Counted from the first letter of the stretch, positions 45,452 to 57,630 are shown. The stretch: DNA of 64,000 bases from Tricholoma matsutake (GCA_026075535.2 AP026544.2:4092001-4156000), one strand, 5' to 3'. Notes: a model not told the origin generated them from the letters alone. A program made the numbers and translations.

Positions 45452-48400
45452 ATGCCTTCCGTTGCTCAAAAAAAGTCTTCCGTCCAATCTCTACAATCTC
45501 ATTTTCCGTTGACATATCCTGTTCCGAATCCAAAAACTCACAGAGACCTCATCTCAACTCACGATCTTCATCGTGAAGAAGACCTTTTGCGCAACCCAAC
45601 TTCTTTTCGCGCCTGGTGGGCTGCCATCCACTCTGCCAGAGATGCGTTTATTGCAAGTCAAAAGACGGAGCGAACGTCAGACCTTCCAGAGGAAGTGACA
45701 GCCCTCCTGGGTCCCCTAGCTACACCTCTCGCTCGCATATCTCTCCAACGGCTCACATATCTCTATGAAGCGGCCTTAAGCCAATTTCCTAACTCCTTCA
45801 AGCTGTGGAAATCGTATCTGAACATGCGCATGTCCTTTGTGCTCGGTAAATTGATCATCAAGAAGATGGCCGGCGGAAAGAAGAAGTTTCCTGAGATGAA
45901 GGATGCTCTGGAGGACGAGAGGGACGACCTGGAACAATGGCAAAATAGCTTGGATGCAGTAATCGGGTGGGAGGAGTGGAGGTCTCTGGTCGCCACCTTT
46001 GAGCGTGCTCTCATGTACCTACCTAAAGTGCGTATACTTGTACAAGCGTTGAGGTTTGGTTGATAGGAATGACAACTTCTAGCTGCCCCGTCTATGGCTA
46101 ATGTATCTTTCTGTATTTTTCCACCCCAGTTGTCCCGCTCCCCTATCTTATACACATGCACGTCATACGTTCGACCGAGCATTGCGGACCCTTCCCCCAT
46201 CATTACACTCGCGCCTGTGGGTGCGGTATCTGTTGTGGGCAGAACGAAAAGGGGGCGCGACAATGGTCTCTATCTATCGGCGTTACCTCGCTGTCGATCC
46301 TAGTGTCACAGAGCGGTTCACTGGTCTTTTGCTCTCTCCGAATAACTCGGCACCCAGACCACTGGAGGCTGCAAAACTCCTGCTTTCGTTAGCCAGGAAA
46401 GCTGCACGAGGAGAATACACTAGCCCCGAAGGGAAAAGCCCGTATCAACTTCTTGGAGACTGGATAGATGTAGTTGAGAAATTCCCAGACGAAGTTGGAC
46501 TAGACGTTGACGAAACGGACGCATCCAACATCGCATTGGCGGCTACGGAAGCTGAAGCCTCCAAAGCAGCACCTGAACGTGCGTCAGTTGACGGGAAACT
46601 CACCGGTCCAAACGAGCCCCCCGTCGCTGTGGTAGCTGATGGTGCCGAGATTCGCCCCTACGATGAAGACGAAGATACTACTAGCGCAAAAAAACTGAAT
46701 GTCGAACAGATCATTCACAGGGACGGGTTGGCTGTGTACAAGGACCAAGCAGGTCGGTTGTGGACAGGGCTGGCAACGTATTGGATCAAACGAGGTGAAT
46801 TCGATCGGGCCAGAGACACCTTCGAGAAAGGTATCAAGAGCGTGTTGACTATTCGCGATTTCACACAAGTTTTTGATGCCTACGCTGAGTTTGGAGAGTC
46901 GCTGATTAGCGCAATGATGGAGAGTCTGGAGAACGAAGAAGATGAAGGAGATGCTGCTGAGACGGAAAAAGAGCTGGACGCTCGCATAGCCGAGTTCGAG
47001 AACCTCACGGATCGAAGGCCGTTTTTGGTGAACGACGTTTTGATCAGAAGGAATCCGAATGATGTGCAGGAATGGGAGAAGCGGGTGGCGTTGTGGGGGG
47101 AGGATGATGAAAAGGTGCTTGCGTCGGTTGTCATATGTGCTTCTCCTGTCTCACATACTTCGCATTCAGGTTGCTCAAACATACACGCAAGCGCTTGAAA
47201 CGATCAAGCCACGCAAAGCAACAGCCAATTTGCACAGACTATACGTCAATTTTGCGAAATTCTACGAGGAGGGCGGGACAGCGGGACAGGCTGAGCCGGA
47301 TCTTGCCAGTGCACGGAAGATTTTGGAGAAGGGCACGAAAGTAAACTTTAAAGCCGTCGAGGATCTTGCCGAGGTGTGGTGTGAATGGACGGAACTGGAA
47401 GTTCGTCACGAGTATGTCTTCTGCGGCTTGATCTTCTTGATGAATGAAACTCAGATTGGTACAGGAATTACGATGATGCCATTCGAGTCATGCAACGTGC
47501 GGCAGCCATACCAAAAAACATCAAAATTAATTATCACGATCATGTAAATGCCATTCCTACCCTTACATACCATTTGTATTAAACCTTCGGATCATAGATG
47601 CTCTCCTCCCAAGCTCGCTTGTTCAAGTCCCTCAAACTCTGGTCCTTCTACGTCGATCTTGAAGAGTCTATAGGATCGGTTGAGACTACAAAAGCCGTAT
47701 ACGATAAAATTTTGGAATTGCGAATCGCAAACGCGCAAATAATCATAAATTATGCCGCCTTCTTAGAAGAAAACAAGTATTTCGAAGATAGTTTCAAGGC
47801 ATGTAACGATTTTCGCACGTTGACATCGCTGTGGCTCACTTATCATCAGGTATATGAACGTGGGGTTGAACTGTTCACATTTCCTGTGTCCTTTGAAATC
47901 TGGAACATATACTTATCGAAATTTGTAAAGCGCTACGTATGTTTGCATCCGCCTTTCCTACTATTGGGTGTGCTGTGCTGAACTGGACTTCCAGGGCGGC
48001 TCGAAATTAGAGCGAGCTCGCGATCTGTTTGAACAAGCCTTGGAGAAGTGTCCAGCGAAGTCATGCAAACCACTATTCCTGATGTACGCAAAATTGGAGG
48101 AAGACTTTGGACTGGCACGACGCTCGATGTCAATATTTGATCGGGCAACTCAAGTCGTTGCCGATGAGGACAAATTTGAGGTGTGCATCTCCAGCACTGA
48201 TTCATGTCACCGCCTGTCTACATATTCTGCACAGATGTTCACCATTTATATTGCCAAGGCAACTGCTAACTATGGCTTGCCCGCGACGCGGCCCATTTAC
48301 GAACGGGCGTTGGAGGGTACGTTGAGATATCCACTGTAATCACAGCGACTGACTTGACGTATCCAACCGTCAACTAGTTCTTCCGGACCGTCAAACCCCA

Positions 48401-48850
48401 GAAATGTGCCTGCGCTTCGCTGCTCTGGAGCGCAAACTTGGAGAAATTGACAGAGCTCGCGCAATCTATGCGCATGCTTCTCAATTCTGTGATCCTCGCG
48501 TCAATCCCCAATTTTGGTCGGAGTGGAACAGCTTTGAGATTGAAACTGGCTCCGAGGACACTTTCAGAGAGATGCTGCGTATCAAGAGAAGTGTACAAGC
48601 ACAGTTCAACACAGAGGCGAGCTATCTGGCGGCACAGACAATGGCAGCCAGGCAGGGTACAAGGAAACCTGAAGAGGTAGAAGTAGAAGACGCCATGGCA
48701 GCTGCTGAAAAGCAAGTCGGAGGTGACAAAGGGCCTGCGTTCGTCGCTGCAAAGAAGACTGCACCTTCTCAGGAGGCTGACGGAGCAACGACGTCTCCCA
48801 GACCCACCGCCAACGTCGATGAGATACATATTTCGGAAGAGGATATATGA
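45452..48850 (+). CDS. SYF1: Pre-mRNA splicing factor SYF1 (XAB2 type), 985 residues
   Basis: A HAT-repeat scaffold of the Prp19/NTC complex in the spliceosome nucleus. Exons: 45452-46027, 46083-47114, 47170-47411, 47465-47543, 47598-47798, 47850-47936, 47995-48180, 48235-48316, 48378-48850. Recognisable pieces: [13 protein letters not shown] near the start, [87 protein letters not shown], and an acidic tail ending EIHISEEDI. Intron 5 (47799-47849) is GC-AG, 51 nt and stop-free in frame; removal restores [12 protein letters not shown], the expected sequence. The other introns are GT-AG. It converges on the next gene with 35 bp between stops. Confidence 0.94.
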
Positions 48851-48885
48851 GCATGTGTCCCGTCATTGGGTCTAATTCAAATTGA

Positions 48886-49810
48886 TCACCTGGGCGTACC
48901 CCATCGTTCAATCTCAATATCGCAGATATCCCCCAACTTGGCATCCCATCCTAAGTCTAGTAGCCAAGTTTGTTCAACCCATTTCAAGATTGCCTGACGA
49001 GAATCGTCGAAAGAAACTGAATGGCTTCTGAGATGGTTCACAAGTTCAATATGCATGTCAAGTGAGCGATGATATGGAATGACGAGCTGCGAAGCGGTTG
49101 TAACTGATGGGGTAGTTCGTTGGCTGGCGGGTGTAATTTGTCGGTTAGGACGTACCAAATTTCTCCAGGGACCAAGTAACCCACAAGGGTTGTTCGTGAA
49201 CCCATTTCCATCCTCTGGTGTTGTACGCTTCGATCAAGAGTGCTTCCAAATTGTCTACAACCGCGACCATTTTAGAAAATTGCCTTTGCTTTTGGAAAAA
49301 AAAAAAAACTTTGGGATAGGTATGGATTGAAAAATGGAGAACGTAGCTACCAATTTGGTGACAACAACATCTAATTCAGTGATGTACTTCTCCATGATTG
49401 CTAATTTTGGTCTCACAAGCCGTGAGCGCGGCAGCCCGTTTGAAAGAAGTGAGATATCATTGCTTCAAATAGACATATAAGATCACGCAATGTAAGAACT
49501 ACAAGATTGCGTACTCTAAACCTGTCCGAGTGTCTACCAAGTTTGTGGCGGCCTTGAGGCCATCGACGAGCACAAGATCCTCCCAAGTTTGGGTGATTGT
49601 ATAAAGTTCTTGCAAGAGGGTTCTTAGTTTGCGATGATGTGTGGATTCTGTTAGTCTTGAGGGAGACGAGGGAGCCGATGTTTGTCTGGACTGTACCGGG
49701 GAGGCCGATGGGGTGGACGGGCCTCGAAAAGACGCCAAGCGGCTCATGGATGTCATAGACGTTGTTTGGCAGCCGCCCTGCGCACAAACATTTCCCCCGG
49801 CGGGGGACAT
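48886..49810 (-). CDS. Conserved-looking fungal protein of 252 residues, function unknown
   Basis: Exons on the minus strand: 49810-49515, 49462-49351, 49288-49156, 49103-48886; all joints keep frame. A Ser/Pro/Thr-rich N-terminus (about 1-55) is followed by a helical body: HRKLRTLLQELYTIT, WEDLVLVDGLKAA, RSRLVRPKLAIMEKYITELD, FSKMVAVVDNLEALLIEA, GWKWVHEQPLWVTWSLEKF, YHRSLDMHIELVNHLRSHSVSF and a C-terminal KWVEQTWL segment. The pattern looks like a coiled, structured domain that I have seen in fungal proteins without being able to name it. No signal peptide or membrane segment. ATG 49810 is the first in frame; an in-frame ATG lies about 18 codons further on. Confidence 0.8.
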
Positions 49811-50504
49811 TATGTCAGCATATGTAGGTGTTGTTTGATCCGATTCCTAATGCGTACGAATTTGGTCCTAAAACACGCCCCAAGTCCGATCCAAACTGCC
49901 TACGATCTCAGAGAGTGCGTACGGATTGATAGCCCGGAAAGAGGCCGAAGCACCCTAACAAGTGCCTAGTCGCAATGCTGATAAAATCCACGATTTGGAG
50001 AAAAAGTCCTAAGCAATGTTCGATCTTAATGGGTATAGATGTGGAATAGTGAGCTTCGAGACAGACTGCTGACGGATGGAGCACCCATCCCACCCGACGA
50101 AAACAACCGAAATCGGATCGGACATACGACAGCATACGCCGGTGTCCTACTAAGCTGCGAAGAAGAAATGAAGCGACACAACCCAACAAGACTTTCCACA
50201 GAGTTCACAAGCCTGCTTAACCCCGCCGCAAGCCTCGCCACCCTCTTCCCGTTTCCCACTTCATGATATCAGACCAAGGCTTAAGCGCGCTCGTGCACGG
50301 CATCGTGAATTGGCCCGATGGTCTTCATATCGGCGGATGGGGGAGAGTTCCATGTCACCTTCGCTCGAGTTTTACATTAAGAGAACGTCGTGCTTTGGAG
50401 TCACTCCCTATCTAAAGCACAAAACAGCATGACTTACGTATATAACATACAAGTGAATTCCTGGACCATTAACACCACACGTCCAGAACATTGAGCCCCA
50501 CCTC
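49811..50504. other. Intergenic; one weak small frame
   Basis: A 75-codon frame from ATG 50039 (+) has no recognisable features and is probably chance. The right part is the 3' flank of the RBR gene; the left part should hold the promoter of the 252-residue gene. Confidence 0.4.
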
Positions 50505-51564
50505 TCAGCATCTGCAAGATGGCCAACGACGTCCGCAGTGATAGCAGAATTGTGAATTACAGCGACATGTCATATGTTTGCAGCCCCCATATTGCTCGAT
50601 GATGGCGTAGCAATTGGGACATGTCTGCCACCGGTGGACGCGAGCAAGTGCCCTGACCTGCAGTATCCCAGGATCGTTCAAACAATCTCCAGTGTGGGCG
50701 ATCTGTTTACACATAGAACACACGCGAGACCGGCACCTGTAACAAGTCACATCACCGCTGACGCTCTCCGAAGAGGCAATGAAAGCTGGGCAATCGGGAG
50801 TCGGACAGTAGATGCGTTGCGTGACTGGAACTGCGAATTCACGCTGCTTTGAACAATAGTCCGATTGGAGACTATCATCTAGGAATGGGATGATCGCGTC
50901 GTCGGGAATGGGTTGATTGCAACATTTTGGAGGATATAAGAGCTCGTCGGAGGTGCATGCGTTGACAAGATTGGCAATGCAGTCTCCACAATAGTAATGA
51001 TTGCATGGCGCCTGGAGACATGCTTCGCTATCACTCATGGGGTCCTCACATACCACACATCGAATACTGAAATGAATGGGTTCTGTCGATAATGAAGCGC
51101 GAGGCAGTTTCAACGCACCTTTCAGCATGCTGGGTTGTGTCCGAGTCAACATCGGCTTCCGTAGTACCAGTGTCGAGTGTTTTCCCTAGATTATCGGGGA
51201 AGATTGATGGTTCATTCAATTGTACATCCAATAATCCGCTTCTTTTCAACACGGAGAGCGCAATCTCGCGGTGGTGTGCAGCTGACGGGGGGTTCACAAC
51301 GAAGGATTGATGATTGGCTGGAAAACCCACTTCCAACTCTCTTGCGAACTGAGCATCCTCAACTACTTGCACTGCATTCACCAGATCTTCAGCTTGGGTT
51401 CTTAAAGCAAACTCCATGTCCGAAATCAAGGCTTCAGCATTACCTCCATTTCCATGGTTGTCAGTTTCTTCCAGTGCAAGTTGTACCGTTAAAATGGATG
51501 TCGCGTGTTCAACAGTAAACAGGTTGACTGTGGACTGGGCTAGCGCAGTAGAAGAAGTGGCCAT
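50505..51564 (-). CDS. RBR-type E3 ubiquitin ligase, 335 residues
   Basis: RING-between-RING ligases take ubiquitin from an E2 onto a RING2 cysteine and pass it to a substrate. Exons: 51564-51119 and 51066-50505, with one 52-bp intron. Residues 1-150 are an acidic helical region of unknown role. RING1 starts at about 152 (CVVCEDPM ... CNHYYCGDCI), the in-between domain at about 225 (YCPTPDCPAF ... CYRCRSRVCSMCK), and RING2 at about 297 (CPNCYAIIEQYGGCKHMTC). The cysteine of GGC (about 311) aligns with the catalytic one of parkin and ariadne ligases. The protein ends soon after RING2, without an ariadne domain. The substrate cannot be inferred. Confidence 0.92.
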
Positions 51565-51858
51565 ATTTCTTTGAAGAATATGGTGGCGTCGAGTCAGGCC
51601 TACCTAAGACTTACGCATGAGACTTGAATGAGACCCAATTCTGAAAATGAAACCAGAATGATGTAACCGGTGGTGATCCATGTTGTACAAGGGGAGACGT
51701 TGCTCAGACTGCTATGGAAGCAATTGCCATCCAAATCTTGAATCAGGAATCAGGTGATATGGTGTACCTGACTATCCGAGGCTGTTCAAACTCACAAGGG
51801 TTCCTTGCCGTCAGCCCTGCAGCTTTGACTCCCTCCTCTAGGGTTTACAGCCATAGTC

Positions 51859-52421
51859 ATGTCAAGCCCTAGCTCTTATGATCAGGGTTTGCTTGCTTCT
51901 GCTCCAGCAGCAACAAGGGTACAACTTCAGGCAAGCATTTGACTTGCCAGCTATCCATGATTCTCATGCCATTCCCCAAATGTTAGGAAGGATATACCAC
52001 AGATATACTAGATTCCCCTCATGGAGGATCTACATCTCCCCATCCCACCCCATTAGCACCATCGCATTTTGCACCTCAATCTGACCCAGAACTGGATTCA
52101 GTTTCGGCTTCGAAGGAACTAAATGGACACTCATCCAAAACAAAAACTGTTCCCTTTTGGCGCACAACCAAAGGAATCGTTTTAATAATTCTTGCGATAA
52201 TCGTGGTGCTTGGAGCGGTAATTGGAGGTGCAGTGGGAGGAACGCGCAAGACGAAGAATGCGACTGCAGCAAGTCCAGCAGTAACCACCACGTCCGGTTC
52301 AGGGGGCCTATCAGCTGGCTCACCCACTACTTCAGGTGGGATAGGTATCTCAATCGCTCCTCCAAATACATCCATCCAGGTTCAGGCCTCGCCCAGTACA
52401 GGAGTCAAAGCTATAGCGTAA
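51859..52421 (+). CDS. Small single-pass membrane protein, 164 residues
   Basis: Exons 51859-51918 and 51987-52421 join in frame across a 68-bp GT-AG intron. The N-terminal 75 residues are Ser/Pro-rich and hydrophilic (ILDSPHGGSTSPHPTP). A basic stretch (KTKTVPFWRTTKG) precedes one hydrophobic segment, IVLIILAIIVVLGAVIGGAV, then TRKTK and a Ser/Thr/Gly-rich tail. This looks like a membrane-anchored protein with an O-glycosylatable outside region. No family recognised. The short first exon makes the start less certain than the rest. Confidence 0.65.
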
Positions 52422-52758
52422 TTGGGTGTAATTGGGCAGCGTGTACAGTAGGAGGCTGATTGTTATTTAATTTGTTATCGTGGAAGGCGATCCTCACCCA
52501 CTTCGTATTTCGCTGTCGACACATCTATCATGCTTCAACAAGGATTTTTCTCTTCATTTTAGCTCGTGACATAATTATAGTTGTTGCGTTGTCCTCAGGA
52601 TGTTTAGTTCTGGTATGGACGATGTATACAGTATATACAAATACGGTTACAACCAACATCACCGTCTGCGACGGTAATAAGAAGTCAGGCATGCCAAGTC
52701 TCACTTACCAATCGTTGAAAAAAGCAAAGCAAAGCAAAGAGCCAGGTGGGGAATATGT
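52422..52758. other. Intergenic between convergent genes
   Basis: About 340 bp; only shadow frames. No feature supported. Confidence 0.4.
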
Positions 52759-54189
52759 TCAACGATTAATGGCATAACTGGGAGGTGCATCCGATGCTGC
52801 ATCAGTCCTTGTGTCAAGAGTGTTCTGCATCATAATAGCTGCTACCTCCCGGGCAAGCATGTGCATATCCGGAGGTGGGCTTTCCTGTAATAGTGATGAT
52901 GCAGCCGACGCCTGCAGATTTAAGAAGGATTTCTGTTCCTTCACCAGAGGAACACTACCAGTGGGATGAGTCGTGACTGATATTGTGTTATTGGTGACTC
53001 GGTACTTTCTCCCCATGCTCTCAAGCCTATTGGGGACAAGGGTGGTGGTGGACATGGTTTCGTTGCTTGGAGAAGGTTGAATCGAAATTGGTGCACGGAC
53101 GAAGGGGTCCGCTGGCATATGACTCAGCGTTGGAATGTCATTAGCCTGAAAATTGCTGTGCTGGGGAGATCGAACGTTGTAGTTGAAAAAATCCCTGGAG
53201 TTGCGTTCCTGTTTACGTCGGCGTCGATCACGACAAGACCACGCGAGCAGGATTGCGGCCGCCATTAAAGCCACTGCTCCGCCTACTGAACCTCCGATGA
53301 TGGCCGCCTTGTTCGACAAGGCAGCAGAAGCAGGAGTGGGGGGAGTAGTAGAGACAGAGCTTGACGGCGTGGGTGTCAACGATGGTGATGTACTTGATGG
53401 AACCGCGGGAAATGCGGTAGCTGTCGCACCTTGGCCAAACAATGCCTTCGTAGGGAAAGTCTGTAAAGGCACGAAGCATAAGAGAGTGAGTCTCTAACGG
53501 GTATAAAATGCATGGTCATTACGAACAGTTGGCACTGTGCTCACGATTTTAGCAGAGGCTTTGAATTGGTCGTATGCTGGTATAGAAGGGGGGTTGATCG
53601 CACTACCGATTTCCACAGTCAGTCGATGAATACATCGTCTGGATTAGTGAACTCACCCAACCATTCCAGACGTACAATGGAATGATGGTAGTGTGTTTGC
53701 ACAGTAGAACCAGATAGCTGTGTTATTAGGTGTTTAGCACCTTTATCTAGTATACGTTCACAAACTACATACTCACGTTGGCTGTCATTCGTTACTACCA
53801 AATCCCATACCGGTGGCGTAGTAGAAACATTGGCCCCAGCAACCCCGCTGCTGAAGCCCCCTGGAAGCTGAATGCAGGGATTGTCATATGAAGTCTGAAC
53901 CACGCTGTGTGAGCTTTAATATCACATTTGTTAGATGAAAACAACGGAGGAAGATAGATTGATGTTTACGTTCCAACAAAGATGAACCTGACGATGTTGT
54001 TCAACCCAGCCGAAATGGTCTCCGGTTCATAAAAGCTGCCATTGGCACCGACCATCACCTAAGTTAACGAAAGTTATTGATGATCATCCGAACCCGAAGT
54101 TGGCTTACCGTTTGGGCGATAAATTGGCCAAACACAGTAGGAAGGCAGAGAAGTGGAACACCGGGACAGTAGACTCGTCTGGAGAGCAT
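52759..54189 (-). CDS. Extracellular cupredoxin-domain protein with membrane anchor, about 381 residues
   Basis: Exons on the minus strand: 54189-54109, 54058-53970, 53913-53777, 53717-53657, 53602-53527, 53460-52759. A signal peptide (1-22, core GVPLLCLPTVFG) leads a cupredoxin domain (about 25-135). All four type-1 copper ligands are visible: His59 (TSHSVVQ), Cys108 (PIWFYC), His116 and Met121 (CTSGMVG). A Ser/Thr/Pro-rich linker follows, one membrane segment (about 200-223, GGSVGGAVALMAAAILLAW), then RDRRRRK and a long cytosolic tail with PPSYA near the end. Such proteins are common at fungal cell surfaces; redox or sensing roles are guesses. The end of exon 5 is uncertain: donor GTTCGT after 53527 or the better GTGAGC after 53545, both in frame. 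Confidence 0.88.
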
Positions 54190-55295
54190 TATCACCAGCG
54201 CAGAACACAGGCGGGAATTTACACAGAATCAGGGGCACGGATAGATGTTGTCCTACTCTCATGGCACAAGCAGGTCACAACAACTCTGGTTCTTTAAGAT
54301 TGATGGAGATGAGATACGTTACGTGGCATCCTGCGTACAATGGTTCCTGATAGAAGTCATGCTCGAAGTGGTCATCTCACCTGCGGTAAACAGACACTCT
54401 CCTAACGTGTGTCTGGTCAATCATTTAACAGCCCGGAATTGCCATAGATAACAGCTTGACAGTAACTCGGGGTACAAGGCAACTGATTAAAAATACAGCT
54501 CAGAGAACTTCTCCCACATTAGGACAATATCACCTACTGAGGTTGGCACAGACATCACGCAAGCTTAGAAGACACAAAGGTGAGAATCGCTGCCAAAAAA
54601 GGCCAAATCCAACACGCGCCTTCTTAACCCCCAACAGAAATATTAATCTACTCTATACCCACAGACAGCATCAATCATTGTTATCGCACTGCCTCCGTGA
54701 TGTTCGATGTATCTCCCTAAACGAACGAGCGGAGGCGCGGTTCTGCGGTTGCGATACGAAGATTCAGAACTGTGCAAAGACAGTGCGACATTGACGCGGA
54801 TGGAGGATGTAAGTATCTCTGAATAATGTGCGGACAGCACAAGGTCAACCCAGATCTGATGGGTTCTATCTATATCGCAACTTTGACTCAGTCTCACGCA
54901 CATTGTTACTCACGACGTACAGAATATCGATAGGCTTCAATTGCTTGCCCATCATTTCTTACGGTGGTACGTACGAACGGGACATGCGATATCTCGAACA
55001 CTTCAGACAGATTGCATTAGCATACTAGCTATCGGATCATTCGCCATAATTATCACTCACTGAAAGCCCGGCCCAAATAAATGTGCTAATGGTTGGTTAT
55101 AATACATATGTTACTTGCATAGGACACTCCAGGGAGGTCGAGGACAGCATCAAATTCTATTGTGATGACGAGCTTCGAGCTTCAAAGTTAAGAGCGTCGT
55201 GAGGACTGACATCGAGAGATGATAATTCTGAGGATCTGGCACCTCCGCAAGTCTTGAGACACGATCTCCATCAATCTACTCCATTATATGTGCCT
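54190..55295. other. Intergenic, about 1.1 kb
   Basis: Upstream of the cupredoxin gene and downstream of SRP9. Short frames on both strands look like chance. Nothing supported. Confidence 0.45.
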
Positions 55296-55798
55296 CTAAC
55301 CCTTCTTTTTTTTGGGCTTCTTCTTTTTAACGCCTCCTGCGGTGGTAACTCCGCCCACTGACGGTGTAACACCGGTAGCAACCCCAGGTACAGGACTAGC
55401 GCGAGTTTGTTCTACTGGCATGGAGATCTCAAGAGTGGGTGCAGGTGGTTCTTCGCGTTGTTTGTTCTGCATTTTTTGCATCAAGGAGAGGTTCAATGCC
55501 TCAAATCGATTAAGGAAAATGGACGAATAAGTCTTAAACTTCAGGCACTAGGGTGAATAATTAGAGATAGAGAATAAAGATCAGATGTATTGATGTAACG
55601 CACTGTGGTGTTGTCAGTTATTTTCAGGACGAGTTTGCCCTCCGATGCATTCCATTTTACACAATATCGTGCCTGCCATCAGTTGAGGTTAATGACTATA
55701 AGACAGCAGTTGTAGATGGCTCATACCGTGTTCGGAGATCTTAGGTAAAGTGCCTCAGCTGCATCTTGGTATTCTTGCCAAGAATGGATGTACACCAT
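55296..55798 (-). CDS. SRP21: Signal recognition particle subunit SRP9/SRP21, 130 residues
   Basis: Part of the Alu-domain of SRP, which pauses translation during targeting to the ER. Exons on the minus strand: 55798-55727, 55672-55604, 55547-55296. The SRP9 fold is clear: VYIHSWQEYQDAAEALYL, ARYCVKWNASEGKLVLKITD, CLKFKTYSSIFLNRFEALN. The C-terminal extension (about 75-130) is Pro/Thr/Val-rich and ends in a basic KKKKPKKKKG tail, as in yeast SRP21. The name SRP9 would serve equally. It is divergent from the carrier gene, with 234 bp between starts. Confidence 0.92.
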
Positions 55799-56032
55799 GG
55801 TACATCGAGGCGGACGACGAGTACAATGTCACGTCCAGTCACAGAGATGCTCAGTCACGTCCTCAGAAAAAAATTGAAATAAGTCCGGGCCGAATGAGCC
55901 GATAAAGTCAAGACTTCAACTTGGCAGCTGGCTTGAACCGCTTAAACTTTAACTCAGATAAAGTTTCTAGCGTACTTAACGTCTTTCCTTCATCTTCTTC
56001 GATATCCTCTTTGTACATCGACGGTTGCTGAA
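55799..56032. promoter_or_regulatory. Shared upstream region of SRP9/SRP21 and the carrier gene
   Basis: 234 bp between divergent start codons, so regulatory DNA is probably shared. No motif stands out. Confidence 0.45.
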
Positions 56033-57630
56033 ATGGCCACTGATCAAAGAAAACGTACGCCAGAATGTCGCCTTGTCAGCTTGTAAATATGCTGAAATCA
56101 TCCCAGCTTTGCCGTTCGTGGCGAATTTTGCAGCAGGGGCGATTGCTGGGATATCGGAGATTTTGACATTTTATCCTCTCGGTGAGATCCAAACAATTCT
56201 TGTCGCAACTTGGTTTGATTAAGTGGTTTACCACTCATGCAGATGTTGTACGTGAATGTGTATTCGGACTGCGTCGAAATTCCATGAGAACTCTGTTTTG
56301 GACATCAGGTGAAGACTCGTATGCAACTGGATACTGGAAAGTCTCGTCATGGATTGGTTGGGACTTTGAGGACAATCGTCAAGGAAGAAGGGTACGTCGA
56401 AGTAGTGTCACGCGACCTCCAGTCCACTAAGTTGTTCCCGTCCACATAGGATTGGCCGCTTATATAGAGGTACGCCTTATACTTCATGGATCATCATATT
56501 TATTCTTACAATGATACTGATAGGCTTGGTTCCACCATTACTCTTAGAGGCACCGAAGCGTGCTGTGAAATTGCGAGTCGCATTGTTTGATATTGTACAG
56601 GGCAAGAGTCCTCATTAATACCCAGCGCTGCCAATGACTTTTGGGGTAAAACATTTATCAACATGACGGGACAGTCCAAAATGACTCAGTCGCTTTCCGT
56701 GCTGACGGGATGCACCGCGGGTGCAACTGTACGTCCTAACAGTGCCCCTGTACACACACTGTTAAATTCTCCCTTTACAGGAAAGTTTCGTGGTTGTTCC
56801 CTTCGAACTTGTGAAAATCAAGTACGTGTTCACGAAGAGATACGTGAATGACGCGTACTTATGAATATCAGGTTACAGGATAAGACCAGTACCTTCAAGG
56901 GTCCTGTGGATGTTGTCAAACAAATCGTCAGGAAAGAAGGTTTGTTGGGCCTGTATTCTGGAATGGAATCGACATTCTGGAGGTAAAGGCTTCCACTTTT
57001 GAATTGGAGATTACTTACTAGATACTTTAAGGCATGTATGGTGGAACGGCGGTTATTTCGGTGTCATTTTCCAAATACGAGCTATTCTTCCTAAAGCAGA
57101 GGTATTCTGCTGCAAGTTTTATGTTCCTCTCTGCATATCTAACTTTGCTTGTGGCACCAGTCACAACAAAGTCAGCTACTGAACAACTTCATCTCGGGAT
57201 CAATTGGCGGATTTGCGGGTACCGTGGTGAACACGCCGTGCGTAACATCTACTGTCTCTTATCAATTTTACTTAAGCAGCGCTCTACAGATTTGACGTGA
57301 GCTCAAATTTGTCCTTAATCCTCTACCTCTCATTATCTATGTAAGGTTGTAAAATCTCGCATCCAAGGTGCTACGAAAGTCCCTGGTGTTGCACCGAAGT
57401 ACAACTGGACATATCCTGCCCTTGTCACCATCTTCCGAGAAGAGGGTGCCGCCGCGCTCTATAAAGGATTTGTTCCTAAGGTCCTGCGACTCGCTCCCGG
57501 TGGCGGTGTCCTCCTACTAGTTGTAGAATTCACTTTGGGTGTGTTCAGAAAAGGTGCGCTGCCTGTAAATGTTCAAGTTCCTGTAACTTAGAAAGCCTCC
57601 GTTTCAGCATTGGGGCCTCCATACATCTAG
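56033..57630 (+). CDS. ODC1: Mitochondrial 2-oxodicarboxylate carrier, 297 residues, 14 exons
   Basis: Exchanges 2-oxoadipate/2-oxoglutarate-type acids across the inner mitochondrial membrane (lysine catabolism and synthesis). Exons: 56033-56054, 56107-56181, 56243-56247, 56309-56391, 56451-56470, 56524-56572, 56626-56728, 56781-56821, 56872-56982, 57032-57101, 57161-57237, 57290-57296, 57346-57553, 57608-57630. Three carrier repeats are present, with signatures PLDVVKTR, PFELVKIK and PFDVVKSR. The C-terminal half (KYNWTYPALVTIF, YKGFVPKVLRLAPGGG) is characteristic of the ODC branch. Exons 3 (5 nt) and 12 (7 nt) are micro-exons within the first and third signatures. Intron 6 (56573-56625) is GC-AG. 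Length fits yeast ODC1/2 (310/307). Confidence 0.93.

Noticed and set aside
50039..50266. 75-codon frame on the plus strand
   Set aside because: Has an ATG but no recognisable feature, splice partner or composition signal; treated as chance.
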